Source: Deinococcus aestuarii (GTDB lineage Bacteria > Deinococcota > Deinococci > Deinococcales > Deinococcaceae). From it: a stretch of 64,000 nucleotides of DNA. The stretch spans positions 33,250-97,249 of the forward strand of contig NZ_JAHKSN010000019.1 of assembly GCF_018863415.1 (NCBI RefSeq), in the 5' to 3' direction. Below are positions 28,242 to 44,450 of the stretch, in pieces. Every line of letters begins with the position of its first letter. The stretch's first letter is position 1. The position numbers and the translations under genes were made by a program. The notes beneath the pieces were generated by a model. The model was given only the letters and a program-made list of their open reading frames with translations. It was not told the DNA's origin and did not search any database.

Positions 28242-29387
28242 ATGGCGGCCAGCCCCCACCCCTCCCGGACCCTGCGCGGGCGCCTCGTTCTGCCGGGGGG
28301 CGTTCGGCCCGGCGCCCTCTCCTTCGGCACGCACATCGGGGCGGTCACGCTGGAGGCCGACTCCGAGCCCGACGACCGCCTCATCCTCCCCGGCTTCATC
28401 GACACGCACGTCCACGGCGGCGGGGGTGCGGACACGATGGACGGCCCGGAGGGCGTGCGGACCCTCGCCCGCTTCCACGCCCGGCACGGCACGACCACGC
28501 TGCTGCCCACCACGATCACGAATCCCTGGGAGAACGTGCTCGCGGCGCTGGCGGGCGTGCGGGAGGTGATGGCATCCGGGGGGGTGCCGGGCGGCGCGGA
28601 CGTGATCGGCGCCCACCTGGAGGGCCCCTTCATCAGCCCCCGGCGGCTGGGCGCCCAACCCCCGCACGCGGTGGACCCCACGCCGGACCTCGTGGCGCAG
28701 GTGCTGGACAGCGGGGTCATCCGCGCCGTGACTCTCGCGCCCGAGCTGCCGGGAGCGGTGGAGGCGGGGCTGGCCTTTGCCGGGGCGGGCGTGCGGGTCG
28801 GGGTGGGCCACACACGAGCGGACGCGGAGACCGTGACCGCCTTCCTGACCACGCTCTCCGAGACGGACGCTCGCACCTGCGCGACCCACCTCTTCAACGC
28901 GATGGGCGGGGTCGAGGGCCGCGCCCCGGGCCCGGCGGGCGCCCTGCTCGCCGACCCGCACGCCTTCATCGAGGTCATTCTCGACGGCATCCACGTCCAC
29001 GAGACGAGCTTTCGCCTCGCCCGCGCCGCCGCCCCGGGCCGCGTGCTGCTGATCACGGACGCCATGCGCGCGGCGGGGCTGGGGGACGGGAAGAGCGACC
29101 TCGGCGGGCAGCCCGTCACGGTGCGGGATGGGAAGGCGACGCTCGCGGACGGCACCATCGCCGGAAGCCTGCTCACGCTGGACACGGCCCTACGGAACGC
29201 CGTGCGGGCGGGCGTCCCCCTGCCCGAGGCGAGCGCGATGCTGAGTGACACACCCGCCCGCTCCTTGGGTCTAAGCGACCGGGGCCGCCTGGAACCCGGC
29301 CTGCGCGCCGACCTCACCGTCCTGGGCCGCGACCTGAACGTCTTGCAGGTGTACGTCGCGGGCATCCCCGTGCTGGAGCACCCATGA
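28242..29387 (+). CDS. nagA: N-acetylglucosamine-6-phosphate deacetylase
   Basis: A 381-residue amidohydrolase. The first metal motif is DTHVHGGGG, the metal glutamate sits in HLEGPF, and histidines follow in GVGHTRADAETV and THLFNAM. The catalytic Asp is in LLITDAMRA. The enzyme removes acetate from GlcNAc-6-phosphate. It overlaps the following SIS gene as ATGA, and the two form a dedicated amino-sugar operon. ATG 28242 is placed by a TACCCT box six bases upstream. Length fits the family (about 380). Confidence 0.95.
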   Translation: MAASPHPSRTLRGRLVLPGGVRPGALSFGTHIGAVTLEADSEPDDRLILPGFIDTHVHGGGGADTMDGPEGVRTLARFHARHGTTTLLPTTITNPWENVLAALAGVREVMASGGVPGGADVIGAHLEGPFISPRRLGAQPPHAVDPTPDLVAQVLDSGVIRAVTLAPELPGAVEAGLAFAGAGVRVGVGHTRADAETVTAFLTTLSETDARTCATHLFNAMGGVEGRAPGPAGALLADPHAFIEVILDGIHVHETSFRLARAAAPGRVLLITDAMRAAGLGDGKSDLGGQPVTVRDGKATLADGTIAGSLLTLDTALRNAVRAGVPLPEASAMLSDTPARSLGLSDRGRLEPGLRADLTVLGRDLNVLQVYVAGIPVLEHP

Positions 29388-30409
29388 CCGACCCCCTGAT
29401 GCTGCAAGAAGCCCGCGAGGCCCCCCAGGTCGTGCGCCGTCAACTCGGCGAGAACGCGGCGGCGTGCCGGTCCCTCGCCGCCGCCCTGCGTGGGCGCCGC
29501 CCCCCCTATGCCGTCACGGTCGCCCGGGGCAGCAGCGACCACGCCTGCACGGTGCTCAAGTACGCCCTGGAAACGCACCTCGCGCTTCCCGTCGCCAGCC
29601 TGGGCCCGAGCGTCCACACCCTCTACGGCGCCCGCCTCGACCTGCGCGGCGCCCTGGTCCTCGCCGTCTCGCAGTCCGGGGCCAGCCCCGATGTCGTCGA
29701 GACCCTCCGCATGGCCCGTGAGGCGGGCGCCACCACGGTCGCCCTCGTCAATGTCGAGGACAGCGACCTCGCCCGCGAGGCCTCGTACGTGCTCCCGCTG
29801 CGCTGCGGGGAGGAACGGGCGGTGGCCGCCACCAAGAGTTACCTCGCCAGCCTCACGGCGCTACTCCCCGTGATCGCCGACCTCGCCGGGGACGGGGGGC
29901 TGACCCGCGCGCTGGAGGCGCTGCCGGACGCCCTGGAACGCACCCTTGCACTGGAGGAGCAGGCCCGCGACCTCGCCGAGCGGTACCGTTTCGCAGACAA
30001 CCTGCTCGTCCTCGCACGGGGGCTGCACTTCGGGGTGGCGCAGGAGGCCGCGCTGAAGCTCAAGGAGACGTGCGGCATCCACGCCGAGGCGTACTCGGCG
30101 GCCGAGTTCAGCCACGGGCCCAAACGGCTGCTCGCGGAGGGGGTGGGGCTGCTGGGCTTCACGTCGGCGGACGCGGCGGGAGAGGCGACCTCGCGGGCCT
30201 ACGCCGACCTGCTGGAGGGGGGGGCGGACCTGCGGACCCTGGGCCCGGCGGCGGGCAGCACCCTGACGACGCCGGGCACCGGCCACGCGCTCACCGACCC
30301 GGTGCCCAGCGCCCTGACCTTCTACCTCTTCGCCGCCCACCTCGCCCGGCACCGCGGCCTGAACCCCGACGCCCCGCCGCTGCTCAACAAGGTGACGAAA
30401 ACGCGCTGA
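29384..30409 (+). CDS. SIS-domain glucosamine-6-phosphate deaminase (NagB-II type)
   Basis: A 341-residue protein with two SIS domains (about residues 30-165 and 195-330). Sugar-phosphate binding motifs are RGSSDHA, SQSGASPD and VAATKSYLASL, and the active-site stretch KLKETCGIHAEAYSAAEFSHGP resembles the isomerase half of GlmS. Without a glutaminase domain, and after nagA, it most likely converts GlcN-6-phosphate to fructose-6-phosphate and ammonia, as NagB-II proteins do. A fructosamine-type deglycase remains possible. It ends just before a strong shared terminator. Confidence 0.85.
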   Translation: MTDPLMLQEAREAPQVVRRQLGENAAACRSLAAALRGRRPPYAVTVARGSSDHACTVLKYALETHLALPVASLGPSVHTLYGARLDLRGALVLAVSQSGASPDVVETLRMAREAGATTVALVNVEDSDLAREASYVLPLRCGEERAVAATKSYLASLTALLPVIADLAGDGGLTRALEALPDALERTLALEEQARDLAERYRFADNLLVLARGLHFGVAQEAALKLKETCGIHAEAYSAAEFSHGPKRLLAEGVGLLGFTSADAAGEATSRAYADLLEGGADLRTLGPAAGSTLTTPGTGHALTDPVPSALTFYLFAAHLARHRGLNPDAPPLLNKVTKTR

Positions 30410-30417
30410 TCGCGGTC

Positions 30418-30464
30418 CTGCGTGGCGTTGAAGGGACAACCTGCGTCTCTTCAACGCCACGCAG
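30418..30464. terminator. Strong bidirectional hairpin between convergent operons
   Basis: A perfect 16-bp inverted repeat (arms 30418-30433 and 30449-30464) with a 15-base loop lies between the SIS gene and the GHL10 gene, which converge. Its symmetry suits termination from both sides, although neither side has a long T-run. Confidence 0.75.
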
Positions 30465-30508
30465 AGCCGCTCTCCTCACGGGTGCTCGCTCTGCTCGGGC
30501 CAGCGGCC

Positions 30509-32023
30509 TCAGGGCAGCGTCAGGACGGGGAGATCGGTGACCCGGCCCGCCGGGGCCGTGACCGGCTCGCCCGTCACGCCGCCCACCTCCACCCGCACCG
30601 CCCGGTCGGGGACACGCAGGAAGCCGTAGCCGCCGAGGCCGTTCGTGGTCGTGTGGGCCAGCTCCTCGCCCGACTCGGCCAGGAGGCGCACCGTTCGGCC
30701 GCCGAGGGGCGCCGTGCCCGCCGTCGTCACCGTGCCGCGCAGGGCCCGCAGCGCCGCCGCGTCGGGCCTCACCCAGCGGGCGGGGGACGCGAAGGGGCCG
30801 CCCGGTCCGGTGAGCCGCGCGGTGAGTTCGGGCAGCACCTCGGCGGGGGTGCGCTTTCCGGCGTTCACGTCGGCGTCGGGCGTGCGGTAGGAGTACCCGG
30901 CCCAGCCCAGGCCCAGCCCGCGCGTCTTGCGCACCTGATTGAGCGTGCTGGCCTGGTCGTTGAGGTAGATCGACGCCCCGCTCACCTGCGTGACCTCCGG
31001 CGAGCGCACCCGCAGCCCCGCCGCGTACGCCGCCCAGGTGTTGAACCACCCCGCCTGCTCGGGCACGAAGTCGCGCTTGTAGTTCATCATCACGTTCAGG
31101 TCGAGGTACCCCTCCCGCACCCAGGTCAGCCAGTCCTGCAAGACCTCGTTGTAGGTGCGCGTCCCCGTGAAGCCCTCGTCCGTCGTCGGCCCCGCCCCGT
31201 AGGTGATCGTGGCGGCGTTGACGCTCACGTCGGGCCTCACCGCCTTCACCGCCAGCGCCGTGTCCCGCACGAGGTTGGTGACCTGGGCGCGGCGCCACGC
31301 GGCCCAGGCCGGGTCCTCGGGGGCGGGCGTGCCGCTGGCCCCCGTCTCCGCGCGGAAGCGGGCGAGGGCCGTCTCGTTGTAGCCCCAGCCGTTCGGGCCG
31401 CCCACCGGGTTGAAGTCGGGGTAGCGCACCCGGTCGAACTGGATGCCGTCCACATCGTAATTCCGCACGACCGAGACGTACATGTTCCTGATGTACTCGG
31501 CGGCGTCGGGGTGCCCGGGGTCGAGCAGCCAGTCGCTTCCGGCCTTCACCGTGCCGTCGAACTTACCCAGAATCCAGTTGCCCTGCCCCGCCCTGTCCGG
31601 CCCGTGCGCGTTGAAGGCGTGCGCGGGGCTCTTCGGCGGCGTGGGCGAGTTCCAGATCGCCGTCGTGATGATCCAGGCGTGGACCTGGAGGCCCAGCGGG
31701 TGCGCCTTCTCGATCAGGTCTGCCAGCGGGTCGAACCCGGCGGGAACGGCGGGGTCGTCCGTCGGCGGCATGGCGGCCTTCAGGCAGTAGCAGTCGCCCC
31801 GGCGCCCCACCTGCGCGAAGATGACGTTCACGTTCATCGCGCGGGCGTCGGCGACGAGCTGATCCACCTCGGCGGGCGTCTTGATCCCGGGCCCGAAGGC
31901 GTCCACCCACAGGCCGCGCAACTCGACGGGGGCGCCTTGCGGGATGGGCGTGGGTGCGGGCGGCGTCTGAGCGGACGCGACGACGGACAGGCTCAGCACG
32001 GCGGACAGCAGGACGGTGTTCAT
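30509..32023 (-). CDS. GHL10 (DUF187) glycoside hydrolase, DigH-like
   Basis: A 504-residue secreted protein. The signal peptide ends VVASAQT. The catalytic part (about 33-420) begins with the family hallmark VELRGLWVDAFGPG and has DVDGIQFDRVRYPDFN. The C-terminal about 85 residues (RGTVTTAGTAPLGG onward) form a carboxypeptidase-regulatory-like sandwich. In E. coli the GHL10 protein DigH cuts peptide-free peptidoglycan strands. Between nagA and anmK/murQ such a role fits well. GAGGGG upstream supports ATG 32023. Substrate is inferred. Confidence 0.85.
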   Translation of the reverse strand: MNTVLLSAVLSLSVVASAQTPPAPTPIPQGAPVELRGLWVDAFGPGIKTPAEVDQLVADARAMNVNVIFAQVGRRGDCYCLKAAMPPTDDPAVPAGFDPLADLIEKAHPLGLQVHAWIITTAIWNSPTPPKSPAHAFNAHGPDRAGQGNWILGKFDGTVKAGSDWLLDPGHPDAAEYIRNMYVSVVRNYDVDGIQFDRVRYPDFNPVGGPNGWGYNETALARFRAETGASGTPAPEDPAWAAWRRAQVTNLVRDTALAVKAVRPDVSVNAATITYGAGPTTDEGFTGTRTYNEVLQDWLTWVREGYLDLNVMMNYKRDFVPEQAGWFNTWAAYAAGLRVRSPEVTQVSGASIYLNDQASTLNQVRKTRGLGLGWAGYSYRTPDADVNAGKRTPAEVLPELTARLTGPGGPFASPARWVRPDAAALRALRGTVTTAGTAPLGGRTVRLLAESGEELAHTTTNGLGGYGFLRVPDRAVRVEVGGVTGEPVTAPAGRVTDLPVLTLP

Positions 32024-32085
32024 GGGCTTTTCCCCTCAGGAGGACGAATGGAGAATGGTCGGGGTCGAGCTGGCGGGCTTCCCGG

Positions 32086-34154
<2,069 letters not shown>

Positions 34155-34160
34155 AGGGGG

Positions 34161-34242
34161 TTAGGGATTAGGGATGAGGTGTTAGGGGAGCTTCGGCCTG
34201 ACGTTTCAACCGCGCTTTTCCCTAACACCTAACCCCTAACTC
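34161..34242 (-). repeat. TTAGGGN heptad-repeat hairpin between binding-protein and permease genes
   Basis: The left arm (about 34161-34190) is made of TTAGGGA-type 7-base units and the right arm (about 34218-34242) of their complements such as CCTAACA and CCTAACC. The arms pair imperfectly across a GC-rich loop. It fills the gap between the substrate-binding and permease genes, as at 1413-1466 with a different unit sequence. Confidence 0.7.
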
Positions 34243-34243
34243 C

Positions 34244-36013
<1,770 letters not shown>

Positions 36014-36016
36014 GAA

Positions 36017-36030
36017 GACCTCCGGAGGTC
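36017..36030. promoter_or_regulatory. 14-bp palindrome covering the ribosome site of the binding-protein gene
   Basis: GACCTCCGGAGGTC is a perfect palindrome and holds the GGAGG of the minus-strand gene that starts at 36013. It could hide the ribosome site in a hairpin or be a protein-binding site. Confidence 0.4.
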
Positions 36031-36133
36031 GGCGCGAGATGGGAAAGACCTCAATTGTGGTTAAGGTTGGGCCTCAGGATAGGTCTGCCCCCCCTCCACC
36101 GCAAGCCTCGCGGGCAGACGGGCGCCCGGGTGG

Positions 36134-36139
36134 TATGGT
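36134..36139 (+). promoter_or_regulatory. -10 box (TATGGT) for leader ORF and anmK
   Basis: TATGGT is followed by seven bases and then ATG 36147, the start of a 15-codon leader frame that ends on the anmK start codon. Confidence 0.45.
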
Positions 36140-36146
36140 CTCCCGG

Positions 36147-36194
36147 ATGCCGCCTTGCTGCGCTTTCCCCCGGGTGGGCCGGGTGAACCCATGA
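36147..36194 (+). CDS. Possible leaderless 15-residue leader peptide before anmK
   Basis: The frame encodes [15 protein letters not shown] and stops TGA at 36192-36194, sharing ATGA with the anmK start at 36191. It begins seven bases after a TATGGT -10 box. The design suggests that ribosomes load on the leaderless start and re-initiate on anmK, which has no Shine-Dalgarno of its own. Pairs of Pro and Cys codons could make it regulatory. It is too short for a homology argument. Confidence 0.35.
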   Translation: MPPCCAFPRVGRVNP

Positions 36195-37368
36195 CCGCGC
36201 CCCGCATCCTCGGCCTGATGAGCGGCACGAGCGCGGACGGGATCGACGCGGCGCTGCTGGAATTGCCGGAGTGGCCCGCCCTGGGAAGCGGGGGGAGGTG
36301 GCCCGGTCTGCCGGAAGGCGTGCCGCGCGGGCACGTCGTGGAGCACGTCTTCACCCCCTTTCCTCCTGAGCTTCGTGCGGCGGTCATCGCAGCAATGCGG
36401 GACGAGGCCAGCGCGGCGGAGCTGACCCAACTCCACTGGTGGCTGGGCGAGGCGCTGGCGGAGGCGGCCCTCCCGCTCTGTCCATCCGCCGACCTGATCG
36501 CCTCGCACGGGCAGACCATCCAGCACCACCCACGGCCCGACCCGGCGCGCGGCTGGGCCCGGCCCGCCACCCTCCAACTCGGGGAGGCGGCGGTCATCGC
36601 GGCGCGGACGGGAAAGCCCGTCGTCGCCGACTTCCGCCCGGCAGACGTGGCGGTGGGAGGGTTGGGTGCCCCTCTGGTCCCCTTCGCCGACTGGGCGCTG
36701 TTCGGGCAGCCGGTGATTCGGCGAGCCGTCCACAACCTCGGCGGGATCAGCAACCTGACGTATCTGCCGGGCGCCTATCAACCGGGCGTCCTTGCCTTCG
36801 ACACCGGCCCCGGCAACTGCCTCATCGACGAGGTGGCGGGCCTGAACGGGCAGACCCACGACGAGGGCGGGCGGCTCGCGGCGGCGGGGCAGGTTCACGA
36901 GGAGACGCTGGCCGCCTGGCTCACGCACCCCGAGTTGCAGCTTCCTCCCCCCAAGGCGACCGGGCGCGAGGTCTGGACGCTCGCCCGCCTCCCCTCCCCC
37001 GCCGACCTGAGCCTCCCCGACCTCGCGGCGACGGCGACGGTCTTCACCGCGCGCACGGTCGCGGGCGCCTACCGCCGCTGGGTCGTTCCGCACGGCCTGG
37101 ACGAGATCGTGGTGGCGGGGGGCGGGGCGCGTAACCCGGTCCTGATGGCGGCCCTGCGCGCGGCCCTCTCCCCCATTCCCGTATTGACCTTTGAGGAGGT
37201 GGGCTGGGCGGCGCACGGCTTCACCGACGCCACGCGCGAGGCGGCGGCCTTCGCCTTCCTGGGCTACGCGCGGGCGCAGGGGTGGGCGAACGTTTTGCCG
37301 CACGTCACGGGAGCGCGGGTGGCCGTGAGCGCCGGGAAGGTTCTGCGGCCGCCCCCGGAGGAGCCACG

Positions 37369-37372
<4 letters not shown>
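36191..37372 (+). CDS. anmK: Anhydro-N-acetylmuramic acid kinase
   Basis: A 393-residue sugar kinase of the ASKHA fold. The first ATP-binding loop is [12 protein letters not shown] (residues 8-19), the catalytic Asp region is [12 protein letters not shown], and the second half has [16 protein letters not shown]. The enzyme opens the anhydro ring and phosphorylates anhydroMurNAc to MurNAc-6-phosphate for MurQ. The start is placed at 36191, where it overlaps a short leader frame. It overlaps murQ as ATGA, and the pair is a classical peptidoglycan-recycling unit. Confidence 0.95.
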
Positions 37373-39263
<1,891 letters not shown>

Positions 39264-39283
39264 GGGCCCCCGGAACACGAAAA

Positions 39284-39303
39284 AGCGCCCCACGCGGGGC
39301 GCT
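39284..39303 (-). terminator. Intrinsic terminator of the HU gene
   Basis: AGCGCCCC and GGGGCGCT form a perfect 8-bp stem with a 4-base loop. On the minus strand it is followed by a run of five T, which makes it a good terminator for the HU gene that ends at 39323. Confidence 0.8.
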
Positions 39304-39322
39304 CTGGCCGGAGGGTTCGCGC

Positions 39323-39763
39323 TCAGTCGGCGCCCGCCGCGTCGCCGCCCAGCGAGCCCTTGAGGGTGGAGGCGACCTTGAAGGCGACTTTCTTGCCCGC
39401 GGGAATCTGGATCTTCTCGCTCGTGCCGGGCCTGACCCCGGTGCGCGCGGCGGTGGCCTTGACGCTCAGGGTACCCAGGCCGGGCAGGCCCACGCTCTTG
39501 CCGCTGCGGATCGCGTCCACAACCACGCCCAGCATCGCGCTCACGGCCTCCTCGCTCTGCTTCTTGGTCAGGCCGGTCTTGTCGGCGACCTGCTCCACAA
39601 GCTGCGTCTTGGCGACCTTGCCGCTGCCGCCCCGGGCGTCGCCACCGTTCCCGCCCGCGCTCGCCTCGTTCACGTCGTCGCGCTGGGCTTTGGCCGCGCC
39701 CCGCGTGGAGCCCTTGGCGGCGGCAGGCTTCTTGGCGGGGGCCTTCGTTGACTTTTTCGTCAT
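39323..39763 (-). CDS. hup: HU-family histone-like DNA-binding protein with N-terminal extension
   Basis: A 146-residue nucleoid protein. Residues about 52-146 are the HU core, beginning [20 protein letters not shown] and containing the DNA-contact stretch [20 protein letters not shown]. Residues 1-50 form a Lys/Ala-rich then Gly-rich tail ([16 protein letters not shown]), as known for Deinococcus HU. The start at 39763 is chosen because the Lys-rich tail starts there; an ATG at 39775 would add four residues. It has its own terminator. HU compacts the chromosome and aids repair. Confidence 0.93.
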   Translation of the reverse strand: MTKKSTKAPAKKPAAAKGSTRGAAKAQRDDVNEASAGGNGGDARGGSGKVAKTQLVEQVADKTGLTKKQSEEAVSAMLGVVVDAIRSGKSVGLPGLGTLSVKATAARTGVRPGTSEKIQIPAGKKVAFKVASTLKGSLGGDAAGAD

Positions 39764-39824
39764 GGTGAGCAGCATGACATATGTTGCCGCGCTCGTGAAG
39801 GGGGGAGAAGCGAAATGAGCCCCT

Positions 39825-39877
39825 CTGGCACGCATTCCTTAAGGAAGAGGATACGTTTTCGCCCCCTGGCACGCATT
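39825..39877 (-). promoter_or_regulatory. Upstream region of the HU gene with direct repeats and palindrome
   Basis: CTGGCACGCATT occurs twice, at 39825-39836 and 39866-39877. Between them lies the palindrome TTCCTTAAGGAA (39835-39846), and a minus-strand TATCCT (39848-39853) that may be the HU -10 box. The symmetry suggests a regulator site. It does not match the published Deinococcus radiation-response motif. Confidence 0.4.
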
Positions 39878-40037
39878 TTTGACGGAGTTCACTCTTTGGG
39901 GGAGGCCGGGACGACCCTCCGAGCCCGGCCCAGACGGGTTCATTCCGCCCTCGTCTCCCGGCCGGGATCTGGCGCTCGTCACGTGACGAGCAGGGGGGGA
40001 GCCTCAGGCCGACATGTGCAGGGGCGCAGATTTGCCC

Positions 40038-40043
40038 TACACT
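40038..40043 (+). promoter_or_regulatory. -10 box (TACACT) upstream of the acyl-CoA ligase gene
   Basis: TACACT lies 76 bp before the start codon, which would leave a leader of about 70 bases ending in a GGAGG ribosome site. Confidence 0.4.
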
Positions 40044-40119
40044 CTGGGCCACGCCCCCATGTTCCCGCCCGGAAGCCGCCCCAGCGCGGCGGCCGGGTCC
40101 TTCTCCCGGAGGTTTCCCG

Positions 40120-41802
<1,683 letters not shown>

Positions 41803-41817
41803 GCACGCAGGGAAGCA

Positions 41818-41860
41818 GAGGGAGGGGCCGCACAACCTGGCCCCTCCCTCCTCTTTTTCC
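41818..41860 (+). terminator. Strong intrinsic terminator after the acyl-CoA ligase gene
   Basis: GAGGGAGGGGCC (41818-41829) pairs perfectly with GGCCCCTCCCTC (41839-41850) across a 9-base loop and is followed by CTCTTTTTCC. This is the clearest intrinsic terminator in the window. Confidence 0.9.
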
Positions 41861-41894
41861 TCCGCTCCCCTCCAGATGGACGCGCTCTTCTCGC

Positions 41895-44429
41895 CTACCT
41901 CTGCCCCTCACTCAGGAGGGCGGGCCGGACCTGGCCGTCGGGCACGAAGAGCCAGCGGCGCCCGAGCAGGGAGAGCGCGGCGGCGACGAGTCCGGTGAGG
42001 GCGAGGTGGCCCAGCGCGGGGGCATACACGCCGTCATACGAGCCGAAGAGGGTGGCGCGCAGGGCCCTCACCGTGTCCGTGATGGGCATGACGCGGTGCA
42101 GGGCCTGGAAGAGCGGGCCCGAGAGTTCTACCGGGTAGGTGCCGCCGCTCGCCGCGAGCTGCACGATCAGGAGGATCAGGGCGAGGAGCCGACCGGCGCT
42201 GCCCAGCAGGGTGACGAGGGCGAGCACGACGGCGAGGAAGGTCAGGCTGCTCGCCACGGTCGTCAGGAGCACCCCGCCGAGGTGGCCGTACTCGACGCCC
42301 AGGAGGTGAACGCCCAGCACGACGAGGAGGGCCTGCGCCGTCACCACCAGGGCGGGCACGGCGGCCTTGCGCAGCACGCGGGCCAGCCGGCCCGTGCCGC
42401 GCCCGCTCTCCGGCAGGGTGGTGTACGGGAACACGAAGGTCGTCAGGGTCACGCCCACCCACAGGGCCAGCGCCATGAAGTACGGGGCGAAGGCGGTGCC
42501 GTTGTTCGGGACGGCGGCGGTTCCCACCTCCTGCACCCGCACACTCTGCGCGAGGCCCTCCGGGTCCCCGACGAGGGGGACCACGCCCGGGGGAACCTTC
42601 GCGTGCAGCTCACCGAGTCCCGCCCGCAGACGGGCGGTTCCGGCCTGGAGGTCCCTCGCGCCGCCCGCCAGGTCGCGCGCCCCACCCTCGACCCGGGCCG
42701 CGCCGCCGGCGAGGTCACCGCTCCCGCGCGCGAGGGTGGCGGCCCCCCCCTCCAACCCGTCGAGGTCGGCCTGCGTGGGGAGCCGGGCGGTGAGCTGCCC
42801 GAGGGCCGACTTCAGCCGCACGTTGCCGTCGGCGAGGAGGCCCACGCCCGCCTGGAGGTCCCTCGCGCCCTGCCGAAGCTGCCGGGCACCCCGGCCCGCC
42901 TCATCCGCGCGGGCGGCGAGGGTCTGCGCCCCGGTCCCGAGGTCCTGCGCGCCCGCCCGGAGCCGGGCGGTTCCGGCGGCGAGCGCCCGGCTCCCCTCGG
43001 CGAGCCCCTGCGCTCCCGTGGCCGCCTCCCCGGTCCGGGCCGCGAGCGTGGCCGCTCCCTCCCGAAGTGAGGAGGTGGCGGCGGCGAGGGTCCCGGCCCC
43101 CTCGGCGAGGTCGCCTGCCCCGCGCGCGGCCTGATCGGCCCCCTCCGCCAGCGTCGCCGCTCCGGTCTGGAGGTCGCGTGCCCCCTGGGCGAGGGGGGTG
43201 CCGGGGGCCACGGCCCGCGCTCCCGCCGCGAGCCGCTCCGCCCCGGCCGCGAGGTCACGGGCACCCCGGGCGAGGGCGGGCGTCCGCGCGGCAAGCTGGC
43301 CCGCCCCCGCGTTCACCCGCGCCGCGCCGTCCGCGAGGTCCGTGGCCCCCCCGGCGAGCCCGGCCGCGCCCTGACGGAGCTGCCCGAGCCCGTCCGCCAG
43401 GCGCGGCGACCGGGCGGCGAGCTGGCCCGCCCCCGCATTCACCCGCCCTGCGCCCGCCGCGAGGTCCCGCGCGCCCGTCCCGAGTCGCGCCGCTCCCGCG
43501 CCGAGCGCCGTCACCCCGTCCGCGAGGCGGGCACTCCCCGCCACGAGCCCCCCGGCCCCCGCCCGCAGGGGGGCGAGTTGCGCCTCACCGGGAGCGGCGG
43601 CCTCGACCTTCCGCAGGGCCGCCCCGAGTTCGGCGTTGCCCCCCGTGAGGCGGGTCACGCCGCCCGAGAGGTCCCGCGCGCCCGTGGCAAGGGCCTGCGC
43701 CCCACCGCCCAGTCGCGCCGTGCCCTCCGCCAGGGTCTGCGCCCCCTCGGCCAGCCGGGTCGCGCCCGCGTCCAGGCTCGCGGCCCCGTCGCGCAATCGG
43801 CCGGTCGCCGCCTTCAGGTCCGCCAAGCCCCGGTCCAGCTCTCCCAGGCGGGTCTGCACGACCTCCCAGCGGCTGGTGCCCAGACGGGCGTTGATGTCCC
43901 CGGCCAGGCGCTCGGCGACGCTCCGGCCCACCCGGCTGGCGAAGGAGCTCGTGCCCTCGGCGGTGTAGAGGTGCAGGAGGCCGTGTTCGCCGCTGCGGCC
44001 CCCCACCGCGCGGCGGCTGAAGTCGGCGGGGAAGGTCAGCGCGAAATACACCTGCCCCGCCCGCACGGCGGCCTGCGCCTGCGCCTCGGTGCGGTAGGAG
44101 ACGAGCCTCACGGGCGGGTCCTCCCGCAGCCCGGCGAGTGTCTGCGCCCCCACGTTGACCGGGCGGCCCTCCCGCGTCGTTCCCCGGTCGAGGTTCACGA
44201 CGCCGACGGGCAGGTCCCCCAGGTGCCCGTACGGGTCCCACACGCTGCTCAGGTACACGGTCGAGTACAGCAGCGGCACGGCGGTGACCACCAGCGTCCC
44301 CAGCCACATCAGCGGGTGTCGCCACAGGCCCCGCTCGGCGGGCGTGAGCGCGCGCAGGTCACCCCGCAGCGAGCGGCGCGGTCCGGCCCCCTGCGGCCGA
44401 CGTTCGGGAACGGAGGACTCTTCGGTCAT
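41895..44429 (-). CDS. YhgE/Pip-family membrane protein with Leu/Gly heptad repeats
   Basis: An 844-residue membrane protein. One helix lies near residues 38-60, followed by an extracytoplasmic YhgE/Pip domain (about 65-200). Residues about 200-600 are repeats of the form GAxxLAxGAxxL, the known XXXLXXG heptads. Five further helices (about 640-830) form the ABC-2-like C-terminal part. Related proteins act as phage receptors or secretion factors in firmicutes. The start overlaps its control region, where the TetR gene is divergent, so it is probably derepressed by a toxic lipid or drug. Confidence 0.9.
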   Translation of the reverse strand: MTEESSVPERRPQGAGPRRSLRGDLRALTPAERGLWRHPLMWLGTLVVTAVPLLYSTVYLSSVWDPYGHLGDLPVGVVNLDRGTTREGRPVNVGAQTLAGLREDPPVRLVSYRTEAQAQAAVRAGQVYFALTFPADFSRRAVGGRSGEHGLLHLYTAEGTSSFASRVGRSVAERLAGDINARLGTSRWEVVQTRLGELDRGLADLKAATGRLRDGAASLDAGATRLAEGAQTLAEGTARLGGGAQALATGARDLSGGVTRLTGGNAELGAALRKVEAAAPGEAQLAPLRAGAGGLVAGSARLADGVTALGAGAARLGTGARDLAAGAGRVNAGAGQLAARSPRLADGLGQLRQGAAGLAGGATDLADGAARVNAGAGQLAARTPALARGARDLAAGAERLAAGARAVAPGTPLAQGARDLQTGAATLAEGADQAARGAGDLAEGAGTLAAATSSLREGAATLAARTGEAATGAQGLAEGSRALAAGTARLRAGAQDLGTGAQTLAARADEAGRGARQLRQGARDLQAGVGLLADGNVRLKSALGQLTARLPTQADLDGLEGGAATLARGSGDLAGGAARVEGGARDLAGGARDLQAGTARLRAGLGELHAKVPPGVVPLVGDPEGLAQSVRVQEVGTAAVPNNGTAFAPYFMALALWVGVTLTTFVFPYTTLPESGRGTGRLARVLRKAAVPALVVTAQALLVVLGVHLLGVEYGHLGGVLLTTVASSLTFLAVVLALVTLLGSAGRLLALILLIVQLAASGGTYPVELSGPLFQALHRVMPITDTVRALRATLFGSYDGVYAPALGHLALTGLVAAALSLLGRRWLFVPDGQVRPALLSEGQR

Positions 44430-44450
44430 GGGCCCAGTCTCCGCCCCTTC

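Noticed and set aside
34161..34242. TTAGGG-type repeats as telomere-like sequence
   Set aside because: The units are 7 bases long and arranged as inverted arms in an operon gap, so a telomere or linear end is not supported.
36074..37303. A minus-strand frame opposite anmK
   Set aside because: No ribosome site or family motif; AnmK on the other strand is unmistakable.
42600..43800. Repetitive DNA as a possible CRISPR or tandem repeat array
   Set aside because: The repetition follows the protein heptads of the YhgE/Pip gene in frame and has no spacers.
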